From: Pseudomonadota bacterium
GTDB taxonomy: Bacteria > Pseudomonadota > Gammaproteobacteria > Burkholderiales > Rhodocyclaceae
Reading direction: 5' to 3'
DNA length: 62,669 nt
Assembly (NCBI GenBank): GCA_018262095.1
Contig: JAGTRW010000024.1
Coordinates: 1 to 62,669 of the forward strand
Part shown: positions 40,637 to 51,020 of the stretch, piece by piece
Numbering within the stretch: the first letter of the stretch is position 1
Layout of the letters: every line of letters begins with the position of its first letter
The notes under the pieces: generated by a model
The model's database searches: none
Told to the model about the DNA's origin: nothing
The model's input: only the letters and a program-made list of their open reading frames with translations
Position numbers and translations under genes: made by a program

Positions 40637-43600
40637 TTAGGCGACCCACTGCCGCGCGTTGCGGAACATGCGCAGCCACGGCGAATCTTCGCCCATGGAT
40701 TCGGGGTGCCAAGACATCTGGACGCTGCGGAAGATGCGCTCGGGGTGCGGCATCATGATCGTGAAACGGCCATCCGCGGTGGTGACGCCGGTGATTCCCG
40801 CCGTCGAACCATTCGGGTTGTACGGATAGACTTCGGTCGGCTTGCCGCCCCCCACCGCGTTGTCGAGGTAGCGCATCGCGACCAGCGCGTTCGCCTGCTG
40901 CGCGGCCGAAGCGAAACTGGCGCGCCCTTCGCCGTGCGAGACGACCACCGGCAGGCGGCTGCCGGCCATGCCTTTGAAGAACAGCGACGGCGACTCGGGC
41001 AGCTCGACCATCGTGAAGCGCGCCTCGAACTGCTCGACGCGGTTGCGCTCGAAACTCGGCCAGGCGTCGGCGCCGGGGATCAGGTCCTTGAGCGCGCTCA
41101 TCATCTGGCAACCGTTGCAGACGCCGAGCGCGAAAGCGTCGGGACGAGCGAAGAAGCGCGAAAACTCGTCGCGCGCGCGGCCGTTGAAGAGGATCGTCCG
41201 CGCCCAGCCCTTGCCGGCGCCGAGTACGTCGCCGTAGGAGAAACCGCCGCAGGCGACCGCGCCCTTGAAGGACTCGAGCGAGACGCGCCCCGCCAGGATG
41301 TCGCTCATATGCACGTCGACCGCGGCAAATCCCGCGCGGTCGAAGGCCGCGGCCATTTCGACGTGGCCATTGACGCCCTGCTCGCGCAGGATCGCGACCT
41401 GCGGACGCTTGCCGACGTTGATATACGGTGCGGCGACGTCCTCGCTCGGATCGAAGGAGAGCGAGAACGACAGGCCGGCGTCGGCGGTGTCGAGAATGCG
41501 GTCGTATTCCTGCTGCGCGCACTCGGGGTTGTCGCGCAGCGACTGCATGCGGTAACTCGTTTCCGACCAGGCGCGTTGCAGATCGACGCGCTTTTCCCTG
41601 AGTGCATTCTTGGCGTTGCGGATGACGCGAATCTCGTCCCAAGCGTTGGGCGAACCGATGAAGTGCGAGCAGGCGCCCAGGCCCGCTTCGCGCAGCACGG
41701 TCATCACGCGCGAGCGGTCGGCGCGGCGGATCTGCAGCACGGCGCCGAGCTCCTCGGCGAACAACGCGCGAATCAGTTGTTCGAAGGCGCGGCCCTGCAG
41801 CAGATCGGGCTTCTTTTCGCTGCCGTCGACGTCGCTCGCAAGCGCATCGAAACAGAGCCCGTCCATGTCGAGCGAGACGCCGCAGTGCGCGGCGAACGCC
41901 ATTTCGACGACGGCGGCGAACAGCCCGCCGTCCGACCGATCATGATAGGCGAGCAGCAGACTTTCACTAGTGAGCCGCTGGATGGCGACGAAGAACGAGA
42001 CGAGCCTGGCCGGGTCGTCGACGTCGGGCGTCTGCGACCCCGTGGCATTGAATACCTGAGCCAGCGCCGAACCGCCCAGGCGGTTCTTGCCCGCACCGAG
42101 GTCGACGAGCAGCAGGTCGGTTTCGCCGCAATCGAGTCTGAGCTGCGGCGTTGCCGTGCAGCGCGCGTCAGCGACCTTGGCGAAGGCGGTGACCACCAGG
42201 GAGAGCGGCGAGACGACCTGCTTCTTGTCGCCAGCGTCTTCCCAGGCGCTGCGCATCGACAGCGAATCCTTGCCGACCGGGATCGAGACGCCGATTGCCT
42301 GGCACAGGTCGGAGACCGCGCGCACCGTGTCGAACAAGCGCGCATCCTCGCCCGGCGCGCCGGCGGCGGCCATCCAGTTGGCCGACAGCTTGACGTCGCC
42401 GAGTTTGGCGATTTTCGCCGCGGCGATATTGGTCAGCGCTTCGCCGACCGCCATGCGGCCCGACGCCGGCGCGTCGAGAATCGCCAGCGGCGTGCGTTCG
42501 CCGAGCGCGAAGGCTTCGCCGAGCGTCGTGCGGTAACCCATGGTGGTGACCGCGACGTCGGCGACCGGCACCTGCCACGGACCGACCATCTGGTCGCGCG
42601 CGGTCAGTCCGCCGACGCTGCGATCGCCGATGGTGATCAGGAAGGTCTTGTCGGCGACTGCCGGCAGGCGCAGCACGCGATACGCGGCGTCTTTGAGTTC
42701 GACCGCGGTCGGATCGAACGCTTCTGCCAGCGACGGCTGGTGGCTCACTTCGCGAGTCATTCGCGGCGGCTTGCCGAGCAGCGCGTCCATGTCCATGTCG
42801 ACCGGCTTGTTGGCGAAATGCCGGTCGGCGACGATGAGGCGGTTGTCATCGGTCGCCACGCCGACGACCGCGAACGGGCAGCGCTCGCGGTCGCACAGCG
42901 CAGCAAATTCGGGCAGACGCGATGGTGCGATGGCCAACACGTAGCGTTCCTGCGCTTCGTTGCTCCAGATCTCGGCGGGCGACATTCCCGGTTCTTCGAT
43001 CTTGACGTCGCGCAACTCGAAATGCGCGCCGCAACCGGCGCCGTGCGCAAGTTCGGGAAAAGCGTTGGAGATGCCGCCGGCGCCGACGTCATGCACCGAC
43101 AGGATCGGATTACCCTGCCCCGGCGTCGAACCGTCGCCCTGCGGCGCGCCCAGCTGCCAGCAGCGGTCGATGACTTCCTGCGCGCGCCGTTCCATTTCGG
43201 GGTTGCCGCGCTGGACCGAGGCGAAATCGAGGTCTTCGCTGTTGGCGCCGGTGCTCATCGAGCTCGCCGCGCCGCCGCCCAGACCGATCAGCATGCCGGG
43301 ACCGCCGAGCTGGATCAGCAGCGTTCCGGGAGCGAAGGTCGGCGCCTTGTGCGACTGGCTGTCGGCGATGTTGCCGACGCCGCCGGCGACCATGATCGGC
43401 TTGTGATAGCCATAGACGACGGCGTTCTCGTCGCTGCCGACGCGCTGCTCGTAGGTGCGAAAGTAGCCGGCGAGATTGGGCCGGCCAAATTCGTTGTTGA
43501 ACGCCGCGGCGCCGATCGGCCCTTCGAGCATGATGTCGAGCGCCGAGGCGATTCGCGCCGGCCGGCCGTAGTCGGCGCCCTGGGTTTCCCAGGCTTGCAG

Positions 43601-44650
43601 CGCTTCGGGCAGGTAGAGGTTGGAGACCGAAAAGCCGCACAGGCCGGCCTTGGGCTTGGAGCCGCGGCCGGTCGAACCTTCGTCGCGGATTTCGCCGCCG
43701 GAGCCGGTCGCGGCGCCCGGGAAAGGCGAAATCGCCGTCGGATGATTGTGCGTCTCGACCTTGGCCAGGATGTGCGTGAGCTCCTCGTTCCAGCCGTAGA
43801 CACCGCCTTCGCCGCCGGCGCCCGCCGAAAAACGCTCGACCGGGGCGCCTTCGAAGACCGACGAATTGTCCGAATAGACGACGACGTTGCCTTCGGGATG
43901 CGCCGCGTGCGTCTCGCGGATCATGCCGAACAGCGTCTCAGCGCGCGGCGCGCCGTCGATCACCCAGGCGGCGTTGAAGATCTTGTGCCGGCAGTGCTCG
44001 GAATTGGCCTGCGCGAACATCATCAGCTCGACGTCGGTCGGATTGCGACCGGTCTTGGTGACGAACAGATCGACGAGGTAGTCGATCTCGTCTTCAGACA
44101 GCGCCATGCCGAGTTCGCGGTTGGCAGCGACCAGCGCGTCGCGACCGCCGCCGAGCAGGTCGATGGTGGCGAGCGGCTTGGGCGCGAAGTGGCGGAAAAG
44201 CTCGGCGCTCTCGCTAAAATCGCCGAGCACCGCCTCGGTCATGCGGTCGTGCAGCAGCGCTGCGATCTGCGCGCGCTGCGCGCCCGAAAGCCCGCCTTGC
44301 GGCGTTTGCAGGCGGTAAGCGATGGCCCGTTCGATGCGCTCGATGGCCGCGAGGCCGCTGTTGTGCGCGATGTCGGTGGCTTTCGACGACCACGGCGAAA
44401 TGGTTCCGATGCGCGGCGTCACCAGGAACAGTTCACCGCTCGCGAGATCGTCCTGGGCGCGTTCTTCGAGCAAGGCCGCCAGCTGCTTTCGGTCGTCGTC
44501 GCCGAGCGCGTACCCCAACTTGGCGAGGTGCCAATACTCGGCGCTGACCAGCGTCGCCGCCGGAACCAGCGCCTGGATACGCTGCTGCAGACCCTGCAGA
44601 CGAAAAGCTGAAAAAGCGGGATCACCGCGCAGAAAAAGGATGTCGGCCAT
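40637..44650 (-). CDS. purL: Phosphoribosylformylglycinamidine synthase
   Basis: A 1337-residue single-chain FGAM synthase of the proteobacterial type. It makes FGAM from FGAR, glutamine and ATP in purine synthesis. The N-terminal [20 protein letters not shown] is typical. ATP/substrate segments include [20 protein letters not shown] and VGKDSLSMR, and the C-terminal class I glutaminase has the cysteine in [13 protein letters not shown] and the histidine in [12 protein letters not shown]. The ATG at 44650 matches the family start. Confidence 0.97.
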   Translation of the reverse strand: MADILFLRGDPAFSAFRLQGLQQRIQALVPAATLVSAEYWHLAKLGYALGDDDRKQLAALLEERAQDDLASGELFLVTPRIGTISPWSSKATDIAHNSGLAAIERIERAIAYRLQTPQGGLSGAQRAQIAALLHDRMTEAVLGDFSESAELFRHFAPKPLATIDLLGGGRDALVAANRELGMALSEDEIDYLVDLFVTKTGRNPTDVELMMFAQANSEHCRHKIFNAAWVIDGAPRAETLFGMIRETHAAHPEGNVVVYSDNSSVFEGAPVERFSAGAGGEGGVYGWNEELTHILAKVETHNHPTAISPFPGAATGSGGEIRDEGSTGRGSKPKAGLCGFSVSNLYLPEALQAWETQGADYGRPARIASALDIMLEGPIGAAAFNNEFGRPNLAGYFRTYEQRVGSDENAVVYGYHKPIMVAGGVGNIADSQSHKAPTFAPGTLLIQLGGPGMLIGLGGGAASSMSTGANSEDLDFASVQRGNPEMERRAQEVIDRCWQLGAPQGDGSTPGQGNPILSVHDVGAGGISNAFPELAHGAGCGAHFELRDVKIEEPGMSPAEIWSNEAQERYVLAIAPSRLPEFAALCDRERCPFAVVGVATDDNRLIVADRHFANKPVDMDMDALLGKPPRMTREVSHQPSLAEAFDPTAVELKDAAYRVLRLPAVADKTFLITIGDRSVGGLTARDQMVGPWQVPVADVAVTTMGYRTTLGEAFALGERTPLAILDAPASGRMAVGEALTNIAAAKIAKLGDVKLSANWMAAAGAPGEDARLFDTVRAVSDLCQAIGVSIPVGKDSLSMRSAWEDAGDKKQVVSPLSLVVTAFAKVADARCTATPQLRLDCGETDLLLVDLGAGKNRLGGSALAQVFNATGSQTPDVDDPARLVSFFVAIQRLTSESLLLAYHDRSDGGLFAAVVEMAFAAHCGVSLDMDGLCFDALASDVDGSEKKPDLLQGRAFEQLIRALFAEELGAVLQIRRADRSRVMTVLREAGLGACSHFIGSPNAWDEIRVIRNAKNALREKRVDLQRAWSETSYRMQSLRDNPECAQQEYDRILDTADAGLSFSLSFDPSEDVAAPYINVGKRPQVAILREQGVNGHVEMAAAFDRAGFAAVDVHMSDILAGRVSLESFKGAVACGGFSYGDVLGAGKGWARTILFNGRARDEFSRFFARPDAFALGVCNGCQMMSALKDLIPGADAWPSFERNRVEQFEARFTMVELPESPSLFFKGMAGSRLPVVVSHGEGRASFASAAQQANALVAMRYLDNAVGGGKPTEVYPYNPNGSTAGITGVTTADGRFTIMMPHPERIFRSVQMSWHPESMGEDSPWLRMFRNARQWVA

Positions 44651-44807
44651 GGTTTTTGACTGAAAAGGGCAGGTAAACCTGCGTGGAAACGAAAGAGAAA
44701 CGCAAAGCGGCGTGAAGGCAAACGCGACGAAGGCGCCATTATAGCCGACAGCTCGCGTGCGCCAGAGGTAGACTCGCGGCTTGCCACCGACTCTCTGGAG
44801 AATCTGC

Positions 44808-45749
44808 ATGACCCCACGTTCGATCATCATCGACTGCGACCCCGGACACGACGACGCCGTCGCGCTGCTGCTGGCGCTCGCTTCGCCCGAACTCGACACG
44901 CTCGGCATCACCACGGTCGCCGGCAACGTGCCGCTGGCGCTGACCAGCCGCAACGCGCGCAGCATCGTCGAGCTCGCCGGACGCTGCGCGGTGCCGGTCT
45001 TCGCCGGCGCCGACAAGCCGCTGCTGCGTCCACCGGTCAGCGCCGAGCACGTGCATGGTCAGAGCGGGATGGGCGGCGTTTCGCTGCCCGAACCCAAGCC
45101 GGCGCTGGCCACTGAAAACGCCGTCGATTTCATCATCCGCACGCTGTGCGAGAAACCGGCCGGCAGCGTGACGCTGTGCGCGCTCGGCCCGCTGACCAAT
45201 CTCGCGCTGGCGCTGATGCAAGCGCCCGAGATCGCCGCGCGGCTGCGCGAAATCGTGCTGATGGGCGGCGCCTGCTTCGCCGGCGGCAACGTCACGCCGT
45301 GCGCCGAATTCAACCTCTATGCCGACCCGCACGCCGCGCAGGTCGTCTTCAGAAGCGGCGCGACTATCGTGATGCTGCCGCTCGACGTCACGCACCAGGT
45401 GCTATCGACTCGCGCGCGGATCGCGGCGATCGGCGAGCTCGGCAACCGCGCCGGCCAGACCGTCGCGCAGTTGCTGTCTTTCGCCGCCAGCACCGGCGTC
45501 GAAAATTACGGCGGCGATGCGCCGCCATTGCACGACCCCTGCGTCGTCGCCTACCTGCTGCGCCCCGATCTCTTCGGCGGCCGCCATATCAACGTCGAGA
45601 TCGAAACCGGCAGCGCGCTGACGATGGGGATGAGCGTCGCCGACTGGTGGAGCGTGAGTGGACGGCCCGCCAACGCCACCTTCATGCGCTCGGTCGACGC
45701 GCCGGGGTTCTACGCGCTGCTCGGCGAGAGGCTGGCGCGGCTGCCTTAG
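44808..45749 (+). CDS. Inosine-uridine-type nucleoside hydrolase
   Basis: A 313-residue hydrolase with the calcium-binding N-terminal [18 protein letters not shown], the substrate region [11 protein letters not shown], ECxFN-type [13 protein letters not shown], and a late DPCVVAYLL. It splits ribonucleosides into base and ribose. The ATG at 44808 lies ten bases after TGGAG. It precedes, with an operator between, a tetR-led export operon reading the same way. Confidence 0.93.
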   Translation: MTPRSIIIDCDPGHDDAVALLLALASPELDTLGITTVAGNVPLALTSRNARSIVELAGRCAVPVFAGADKPLLRPPVSAEHVHGQSGMGGVSLPEPKPALATENAVDFIIRTLCEKPAGSVTLCALGPLTNLALALMQAPEIAARLREIVLMGGACFAGGNVTPCAEFNLYADPHAAQVVFRSGATIVMLPLDVTHQVLSTRARIAAIGELGNRAGQTVAQLLSFAASTGVENYGGDAPPLHDPCVVAYLLRPDLFGGRHINVEIETGSALTMGMSVADWWSVSGRPANATFMRSVDAPGFYALLGERLARLP

Positions 45750-45767
45750 CGCCGCCGCGAAAGGCCA

Positions 45768-45797
45768 TTTGGTAGAGCTACCAAAAAGAGGCATAAT
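45768..45797 (+). promoter_or_regulatory. TetR-type operator and promoter
   Basis: TTTGGTAG (45768-45775) and CTACCAAA (45778-45785) form a perfect eight-base inverted repeat with a two-base centre. It covers the putative -35 (TTGGTA, 45769-45774); CATAAT at 45792-45797 is a -10 five of six bases from consensus, 17 bases away. Binding of the downstream TetR regulator here would block its own operon. Confidence 0.7.
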
Positions 45798-45830
45798 CAG
45801 CGGGTCATCATTGGCCAGCAGGAGTATCCC

Positions 45831-46391
45831 TTGAACGTCAAAGACGCCATCCTCGACGCCAGCGTCGAACTGCTCAAAGACAAGGGAATCGCCGCGCTGA
45901 CCCAGCCGCAGGTCGCGCGCGCCGCGGGAATCAAGCAGAGCCACCTGACCTACTATTTTCCGACGCGCGCCGACCTGCTGCTCGGTGTCGCCGAGCATTC
46001 GATCGGCGTGACGATGGCGCAGGTCGGCGCGCGCCTGCGCGACCGACCCGAACCGGCGACGATCGCCAGCGTCATCGCCGAGCTGATGATCGGCGGGATT
46101 CCGCCGCGGCTGATCATCGGACTGATCGTCGCCGCCGACGCCGAGCCGGGTATCCGCGAGTCGCTGACCAGATTCATCAAGACCGTGCGCGAACGCATGC
46201 GCGACGTGCTGGCCTCTGCCGGACTGCCCGCCGACGCCGATGCGCTACTGCTCTTCCACGCCACCATCGTCGGTCTCGCCGTGATGCACCAGGCGCGGCT
46301 GTCGCCTGAGTCGGCACGCGAGGTCAAGGACGGCGTCGCCGCCATCCTGCGCCTGCTCGCGCCGCCGACGCCAATCGCGGAGAAATCATGA
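45831..46391 (+). CDS. TetR-family transcriptional regulator
   Basis: A 186-residue repressor. Residues about 5-50 hold the helix-turn-helix: AALTQPQVARAAGIKQSHLT then YYFPTRADLLLGVAEHS. The C-terminal ligand-binding part is helical. The TTG at 45831 is chosen because AGGAG precedes it, and the N-terminus NVKDAILDASVELL fits. It overlaps the HlyD gene by four bases (ATGA), so it regulates and is co-transcribed with the exporter. Confidence 0.88.
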   Translation: MNVKDAILDASVELLKDKGIAALTQPQVARAAGIKQSHLTYYFPTRADLLLGVAEHSIGVTMAQVGARLRDRPEPATIASVIAELMIGGIPPRLIIGLIVAADAEPGIRESLTRFIKTVRERMRDVLASAGLPADADALLLFHATIVGLAVMHQARLSPESAREVKDGVAAILRLLAPPTPIAEKS

Positions 46392-47377
46392 AAACTACGC
46401 CGACAATGATCTCGCGGCGATTCACCGCCACGCTTGCCGCCATCGCACTGGCCGCTTTGCTGACCGCCTGCGACCAGGACGCCGTGCCAGCCTACCAAGG
46501 CTATGTCGAAGGCGAATACCTCTACCTTTCAGCGCCGCAGGCGGGCTACCTCAAGTCGATCGACGCCGCGCGCGGTTCGCGCGTCACCGCCGGCCAAGCG
46601 CTGTTCGCGATCGCCAGCGACCCCGACGCGCAGGCGCTCGACGAGGCCGAAGCACGCGCCGGTTCGGCGCGCGAGAAGGTCGAGAACCTCAGGGAGCCGC
46701 GCCGCGCGCCCGAGATCGCCGCGCTCGAAGCCAACCTGCAGGCGGCGCAGGCGACGCTGCGGCTGGCGCGAACGCGCCTCGCGCAGCAGCAGGCACTGGC
46801 GCGCGCCAAGTTCGTCTCGCAGGCAGCGCTCGACGAGGCGATAAGCGCGCACGACCAGGCCGTTGCCCAAGCCGAAGCGGCGCGCCAACAGCTGGCGACG
46901 TACCGCGCGACGCTCGGCCGGCAGGCCGAGGTGCGCGGCGCGCAAGCCGACCTGCAGGCGGCCGCGGCGCTGGTCGCACAGAAACGCTGGCTGGTCGAGC
47001 GCAAAGCGGTTAGCGCGCCGGCCGCCGGCGAAGTCGCCGAGACCTATTACCGCCCCGGCGAATGGGTGCCGGCCGGTGCCGCGGTCGCCAGCCTGCTGCC
47101 CGACGCGCGCCGCCGCCTGCGCTTTTACGTCGGCGAACGCGAAATCGCCGCGCTGCAACCGGGTCAGCGCGTCGAAGCGAGCTGCGACGGCTGCGCCGCG
47201 CCGATAATCGCGACCATCGACTTCATCGCCGCGCAAGCCGAATACACGCCGCCGGTGATCTACAGCCGCGGCAGCCGCGAAAAACTGGTCTTCCGCGTCG
47301 AGGCGGCGCCCGCCGCGGGGCAGGCGGCAAGCCTGCGCCCGGGACTGCCGGTCGACGTTCGCCGGGCCGGGCGCTGA
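46388..47377 (+). CDS. HlyD/YbhG-type periplasmic adaptor protein
   Basis: A 329-residue membrane-fusion lipoprotein: lipobox LLTAC near residue 28, then the barrel/lipoyl halves (YLSAPQAGYLKSIDAARGSR and SAPAAGEVAETYYRPGEWV). A long alanine-rich coiled coil at about residues 70-200 (NLQAAQATLRLARTRLAQQQ) separates them. It links an inner-membrane ABC transporter to an outer-membrane channel. It is coupled to tetR in front and the ATPase gene behind. Confidence 0.88.
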   Translation: MKTTPTMISRRFTATLAAIALAALLTACDQDAVPAYQGYVEGEYLYLSAPQAGYLKSIDAARGSRVTAGQALFAIASDPDAQALDEAEARAGSAREKVENLREPRRAPEIAALEANLQAAQATLRLARTRLAQQQALARAKFVSQAALDEAISAHDQAVAQAEAARQQLATYRATLGRQAEVRGAQADLQAAAALVAQKRWLVERKAVSAPAAGEVAETYYRPGEWVPAGAAVASLLPDARRRLRFYVGEREIAALQPGQRVEASCDGCAAPIIATIDFIAAQAEYTPPVIYSRGSREKLVFRVEAAPAAGQAASLRPGLPVDVRRAGR

Positions 47378-47378
47378 G

Positions 47379-48335
47379 ATGGAAACGGATATGAAGATTG
47401 AGAAAGGCGGCGCGCCGCTCGTCATCGACGTCGCCGGGATCAACAAGCATTTCGGCGACAAGCACGTCGTCAAGGATCTTTCCTTGCAGGTGCGGCGCGG
47501 AGAGATCTTCGGCTTCCTGGGACCCAACGGCAGCGGCAAGACGACGTCGATCCGCATGCTCTGCGGACTGCTGACGCCAGACAGCGGCAGCGGCAGCTGC
47601 CTGGGCCTCGATGTGCTCACGCAAAGCAGCCAGATCAAGCGCCAGGTCGGCTACATGACGCAGAAATTCTCGCTGTGGGACGACCTCACGATCGGCGAGA
47701 ACCTCGACTTCGTCGCGCGAATGTTCGGCATGAAAAAGCGCCGCGTCGTCGTCGACCGCGCGCTCGATGAACTGGGACTTACCGGCCGCCGCGACCAGCT
47801 CGCCGGAACGCTGTCGGGCGGCTGGAAGCAGCGATTGGCGCTCGCTTCATGCCTGCTGCACGAACCGCAGCTGCTGCTGCTCGACGAACCGACCGCCGGC
47901 GTCGACCCCAAGGCGAGGCGCGACTTCTGGGAGGAGATCCACCGCCTGTCGGCGGCCGGAATCACGGTGCTGGTATCGACGCACTACATGGACGAGGCCG
48001 AGCGCTGCCACCGCCTCGCCTACATCGCCTACGGCACGCTGATGGCGTCGGGAACCGCCGCCGAAGTGGTCGCCGGCCAGCGGCTGCAGACCTGGGAGAT
48101 TGCCGGCGCCGACCTCCAGGGCCTGGGCCAAGCGCTGCGCGCGCTGCCCGGCGCCGACCTGGTCGCCAGCTTCGGCGCGACGCTGCACGTCTGCGGCCGC
48201 GACGGCGCGGCGCTCGAGGCGAGTCTCACGGATTTTCTGAGCGACCGGCCGCTGACCATGAGCCGCGTCGCGCCGTCGCTCGAGGACGCCTTCATCGACC
48301 TGATGCAGGGCAGCCAGGACCAGTTCAAGGAGTGA
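47379..48335 (+). CDS. ABC exporter ATP-binding protein
   Basis: A 318-residue ATPase of the ABC-2/drug type: Walker A GPNGSGKTTSIRML, signature LSGGWKQRLALA, Walker B LLLLDEPTAGVDPKAR and H-loop STHYMDEAE. The C-terminal extension (about 230-318) is typical of YbhF/CcmA-like exporters. An in-frame ATG at 47391 is an alternative start. It is a single ATPase, where YbhF has two joined. Confidence 0.93.
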   Translation: METDMKIEKGGAPLVIDVAGINKHFGDKHVVKDLSLQVRRGEIFGFLGPNGSGKTTSIRMLCGLLTPDSGSGSCLGLDVLTQSSQIKRQVGYMTQKFSLWDDLTIGENLDFVARMFGMKKRRVVVDRALDELGLTGRRDQLAGTLSGGWKQRLALASCLLHEPQLLLLDEPTAGVDPKARRDFWEEIHRLSAAGITVLVSTHYMDEAERCHRLAYIAYGTLMASGTAAEVVAGQRLQTWEIAGADLQGLGQALRALPGADLVASFGATLHVCGRDGAALEASLTDFLSDRPLTMSRVAPSLEDAFIDLMQGSQDQFKE

Positions 48336-48339
48336 GGCG

Positions 48340-49479
48340 ATGAAGCGCTTCTCGGGTTTTTCGGGGTTTAGTTTTTCGCGGTGGCTCGGCATCATGCTCA
48401 AGGAGTTCATCCAGCTCAAGCGCGACCGGCTGACTTTCGGCATGATCGTCGGCATCCCGATCATCCAGCTCTTGCTCTTCGGCTTTGCCATCAACTCCGA
48501 CCCCAAGCAGTTGCCGACCGCCGTCGTCATGGCCGACCCGGGACCTTTCGCGCGCGCCTACGTCGCGGCGATGCAAAACAGCGATTACTTCAGGATCGTC
48601 GGCAGCGTCGACGAAAGACAGGCCGACGACTTGCTCGACCGCAGCGAGGTGCAGTTCGTCGTCACTTTCGCGCCGGGCTTTCACCGCGATTTGGTGCGCG
48701 GCAAGTCGCCGGTGCTGCTGGTCGAGGCCGACGCCACCGACCCGATGGCGACCAGCGGCGCCATCGCGGTACTCAACCATCTGGGCGCCGAGGTCTTCGC
48801 ACCCGACCTGCCGGGGCTCGAAAGGCCCACCGCAGCGCCGCTCGAACTGCGCGTACACCGGCGCTACAACCCCGAGGGGCTGACCGCGTACCACATCGTC
48901 CCCGGCCTGCTCGGCGTGATCCTGACGCTCACCCTGGTGCTGATGACGGGACTCGCCATGACGCGCGAACGCGAGCGCGGCACCTTCGAGAATCTGTTGG
49001 CGACGCCGGCGACGCCGGTCGAGGTGATGACCGGCAAGATCGTCCCCTACATCCTGATCGGCTTGATCCAGGTCACGCTGATCCTCGCTGCGGCGCGCTG
49101 GATCTTCGACGTGCCGATGCACGGCAGCCTGCTCTTGCTCTACGCGGTGGTGCTGCTGTTCATCTGCGCCAACCTGCTGCTCGGCATCACCTTCAGCTCG
49201 ATCGCGCGCAACCAGTTGCAGGCGATGCAGATGACTTTCTTTTTCTTCCTGCCGTCGATGCTGCTCTCGGGCTTCATGTTCCCGTTCCGCGGCATGCCGC
49301 AGTGGGCGCAGATGGTCGGCAACGCGCTGCCGCTGACGCACTTCCTGGTGCTGGTGCGCGGCATCATGCTCAAGGGCAACGGCATCGAGCAGCTCTGGGA
49401 TCACAGCTGGCCGATTATGTTATTCATCGCCGCCGTGCTGGCGATCGGCCTCAAGACTTTCCGCAAGACGCTCGACTGA
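48340..49479 (+). CDS. ABC-2 type permease
   Basis: A 379-residue permease of the YbhS/YbhR kind: one N-terminal membrane segment (LTFGMIVGIPIIQLLLFGFA), a periplasmic domain of about 150 residues, then five segments (GLLGVILTLTLVLMTGLAMT, IVPYILIGLIQVTLILAAAR, SLLLLYAVVLLFICANLLLG). The conserved RERERGTFENLLATP loop touches the ATPase. Only one permease gene is present, so a homodimer is likely. It ends the tetR operon; the substrate is unknown. Confidence 0.92.
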   Translation: MKRFSGFSGFSFSRWLGIMLKEFIQLKRDRLTFGMIVGIPIIQLLLFGFAINSDPKQLPTAVVMADPGPFARAYVAAMQNSDYFRIVGSVDERQADDLLDRSEVQFVVTFAPGFHRDLVRGKSPVLLVEADATDPMATSGAIAVLNHLGAEVFAPDLPGLERPTAAPLELRVHRRYNPEGLTAYHIVPGLLGVILTLTLVLMTGLAMTRERERGTFENLLATPATPVEVMTGKIVPYILIGLIQVTLILAAARWIFDVPMHGSLLLLYAVVLLFICANLLLGITFSSIARNQLQAMQMTFFFFLPSMLLSGFMFPFRGMPQWAQMVGNALPLTHFLVLVRGIMLKGNGIEQLWDHSWPIMLFIAAVLAIGLKTFRKTLD

Positions 49480-49500
49480 GCGTCAGCAGCCGGCCGGCGG

Positions 49501-49851
49501 CTATTTGCCGCCCTTGGCGCGACGAATCAGCTCGGCGAGCTGTTTTTTCTGGTCCTCGTCGAGCTTGTCGATGTTTTTCTTCCAACCGTAGTTGCTGTAG
49601 TTGGCCTGGACGAATTGCCATCCCGCCGATCCATAGGCGTCGATTCCGGCCTTGAGTTTGGGCACCGCTTCGACGACCGACCTGAACTGTTTCCAGGGCA
49701 GGCGCTGCAAGTCTTTTTCCATTTTCGCGCTATCGACCTCGGCGTTCGCCACCCGCGTTCCGGCGGGCGAATGCACCGCGCCAGAAGCGTTCGCCGCGAG
49801 GACCGGGGCGCCAGCCAAAACGAACAGCAGCAGGACAAAAATCGCTTTCAT
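49501..49851 (-). CDS. Exported hypothetical protein, 116 aa
   Basis: A signal peptide (KAIFVLLLFVLAGAPVLA) and a helical mature part with WKQFRSVVEAVPKLKAG, FVQANYSNYGWKKNIDKL and a lysine-rich end (KKQLAELIRRAKGGK). No family was recognised. The ATG at 49851 is chosen because it gives the signal peptide. It converges with the ABC permease gene, 21 bases apart. Confidence 0.75.
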   Translation of the reverse strand: MKAIFVLLLFVLAGAPVLAANASGAVHSPAGTRVANAEVDSAKMEKDLQRLPWKQFRSVVEAVPKLKAGIDAYGSAGWQFVQANYSNYGWKKNIDKLDEDQKKQLAELIRRAKGGK

Positions 49852-50072
49852 ACGCCGCAGTTTACACCAGGCCGATCGGCGATGCCGCAAGGCGCCCAAG
49901 CGACGCTTTCGACGCCGTGCTGATCGCCTCTTGACGAGAGGCGTCGCGATGCGATCTACTTCGACCATGAAAACCAAATGGGTTTTCCGATTTCAACGGA
50001 CCGCGACGCTGTGATCGAGCGATTGACCGCACAGCGTTCGCGATCGGCCAAAGCGAAAACAGCAGGAAGCTG

Positions 50073-51020
50073 ATGAGCAAATTCAAAACCCTTTTGCTGG
50101 CCTACCATGGCGGAAACAACCACGCGATTTCGCTTGCCGTCCGGCAATTCTCCGAAAATGTGACGCAGCGAACGAACGGCCAGATCGCCATCGCCATCGT
50201 CCAGAACAGCGCCTTGGGAAGCATTCCACAATTGCTTCGCCTGGTCATCGACGGTTCGGCCGATATGGCGCTTCTGCCGTACGAGCGCCTTGGTCTGTAC
50301 GCGCCGAAATTCGGCTGCGTCAGCATGCCTTTCGTGTTCGACGACTACGCCCACGCCGACCGCGTGCTCGACGCCGAGTTCGATGCCTGGGCTCGACCCA
50401 GCCTGGTGGCCTTGGGCGTCACCTTGCTCGCTGGCTGGGAATGGGGATTCCGTCAGCTATCCAATTCCCGCCGCCCGATCCTGCGCCCCGAGGATATTCA
50501 AGATCTGAAGATCCGCCTGCCGCCGGTGCCGCCCTTCCGTTCTATGGTGGTGGCGCTCGGAGGCATCCCGGTGATGGTCGAATTTTCGCAACTGGTTCGC
50601 GCCCTTCGCCGAGGCCTGGTCGATGGACAGGAAAACCCGGTGTCGGTGATCCACTCGCTGGGCTTGCAGTTCGACCAGAAATATCTTTCGCTACTCAACT
50701 ACATCTATGGACTACTCGGTCACGTCGTCAACAGCGACTGCCTCGCAGGCCTGACCGAGTCGCAGCAAATCATACTCAAAGAAGAGTCGATCAAGGCGGC
50801 AGAACTCGCGCGCCAATTTGCCCGTTCTCACGAAGCGGCGCAACTCGACGAGTTCGCCAGGCAGGGAATGCAGATTGACCGTCCCGACGTGGCGCCGTTC
50901 AAGGCGCTGATGAAGCCTGTCTATGCGGAGCTTGGCGAAATCTATGGCGCCGAAAACGTGCGCAGCTTCCTCGCCATGGTCGAACGCCAACGCCAGACGC
51001 CGGAGCGATTAGCGACATGA
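50073..51020 (+). CDS. DctP-like TRAP solute-binding protein without a signal peptide
   Basis: A 315-residue solute-binding fold of the TRAP DctP family: LLAYHGGNNHAISLAVRQFS, SALGSIPQLLRLVIDGSADM, RLPPVPPFRSMVVALGGIPV, VSVIHSLGLQFDQKYLSL and LVDGQENPVSVI (the family's conserved V-DGQENP). Periplasmic members begin with a signal peptide. Here MSKFKTLLLAYHG enters the first strand directly, and the in-frame codons upstream back to a TGA offer no ATG, GTG or TTG. It is therefore probably cytoplasmic. AGGAAG precedes the ATG. Its TGA overlaps the histidine kinase ATG. Confidence 0.85.
   Translation: MSKFKTLLLAYHGGNNHAISLAVRQFSENVTQRTNGQIAIAIVQNSALGSIPQLLRLVIDGSADMALLPYERLGLYAPKFGCVSMPFVFDDYAHADRVLDAEFDAWARPSLVALGVTLLAGWEWGFRQLSNSRRPILRPEDIQDLKIRLPPVPPFRSMVVALGGIPVMVEFSQLVRALRRGLVDGQENPVSVIHSLGLQFDQKYLSLLNYIYGLLGHVVNSDCLAGLTESQQIILKEESIKAAELARQFARSHEAAQLDEFARQGMQIDRPDVAPFKALMKPVYAELGEIYGAENVRSFLAMVERQRQTPERLAT

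Noticed and set aside
40622-44611. A 1329-codon open frame on the plus strand opposite purL
   Set aside because: purL is certain on the other strand; the mirror frame is open only because of G+C-rich codon usage, and its product is arginine-rich and without family features.
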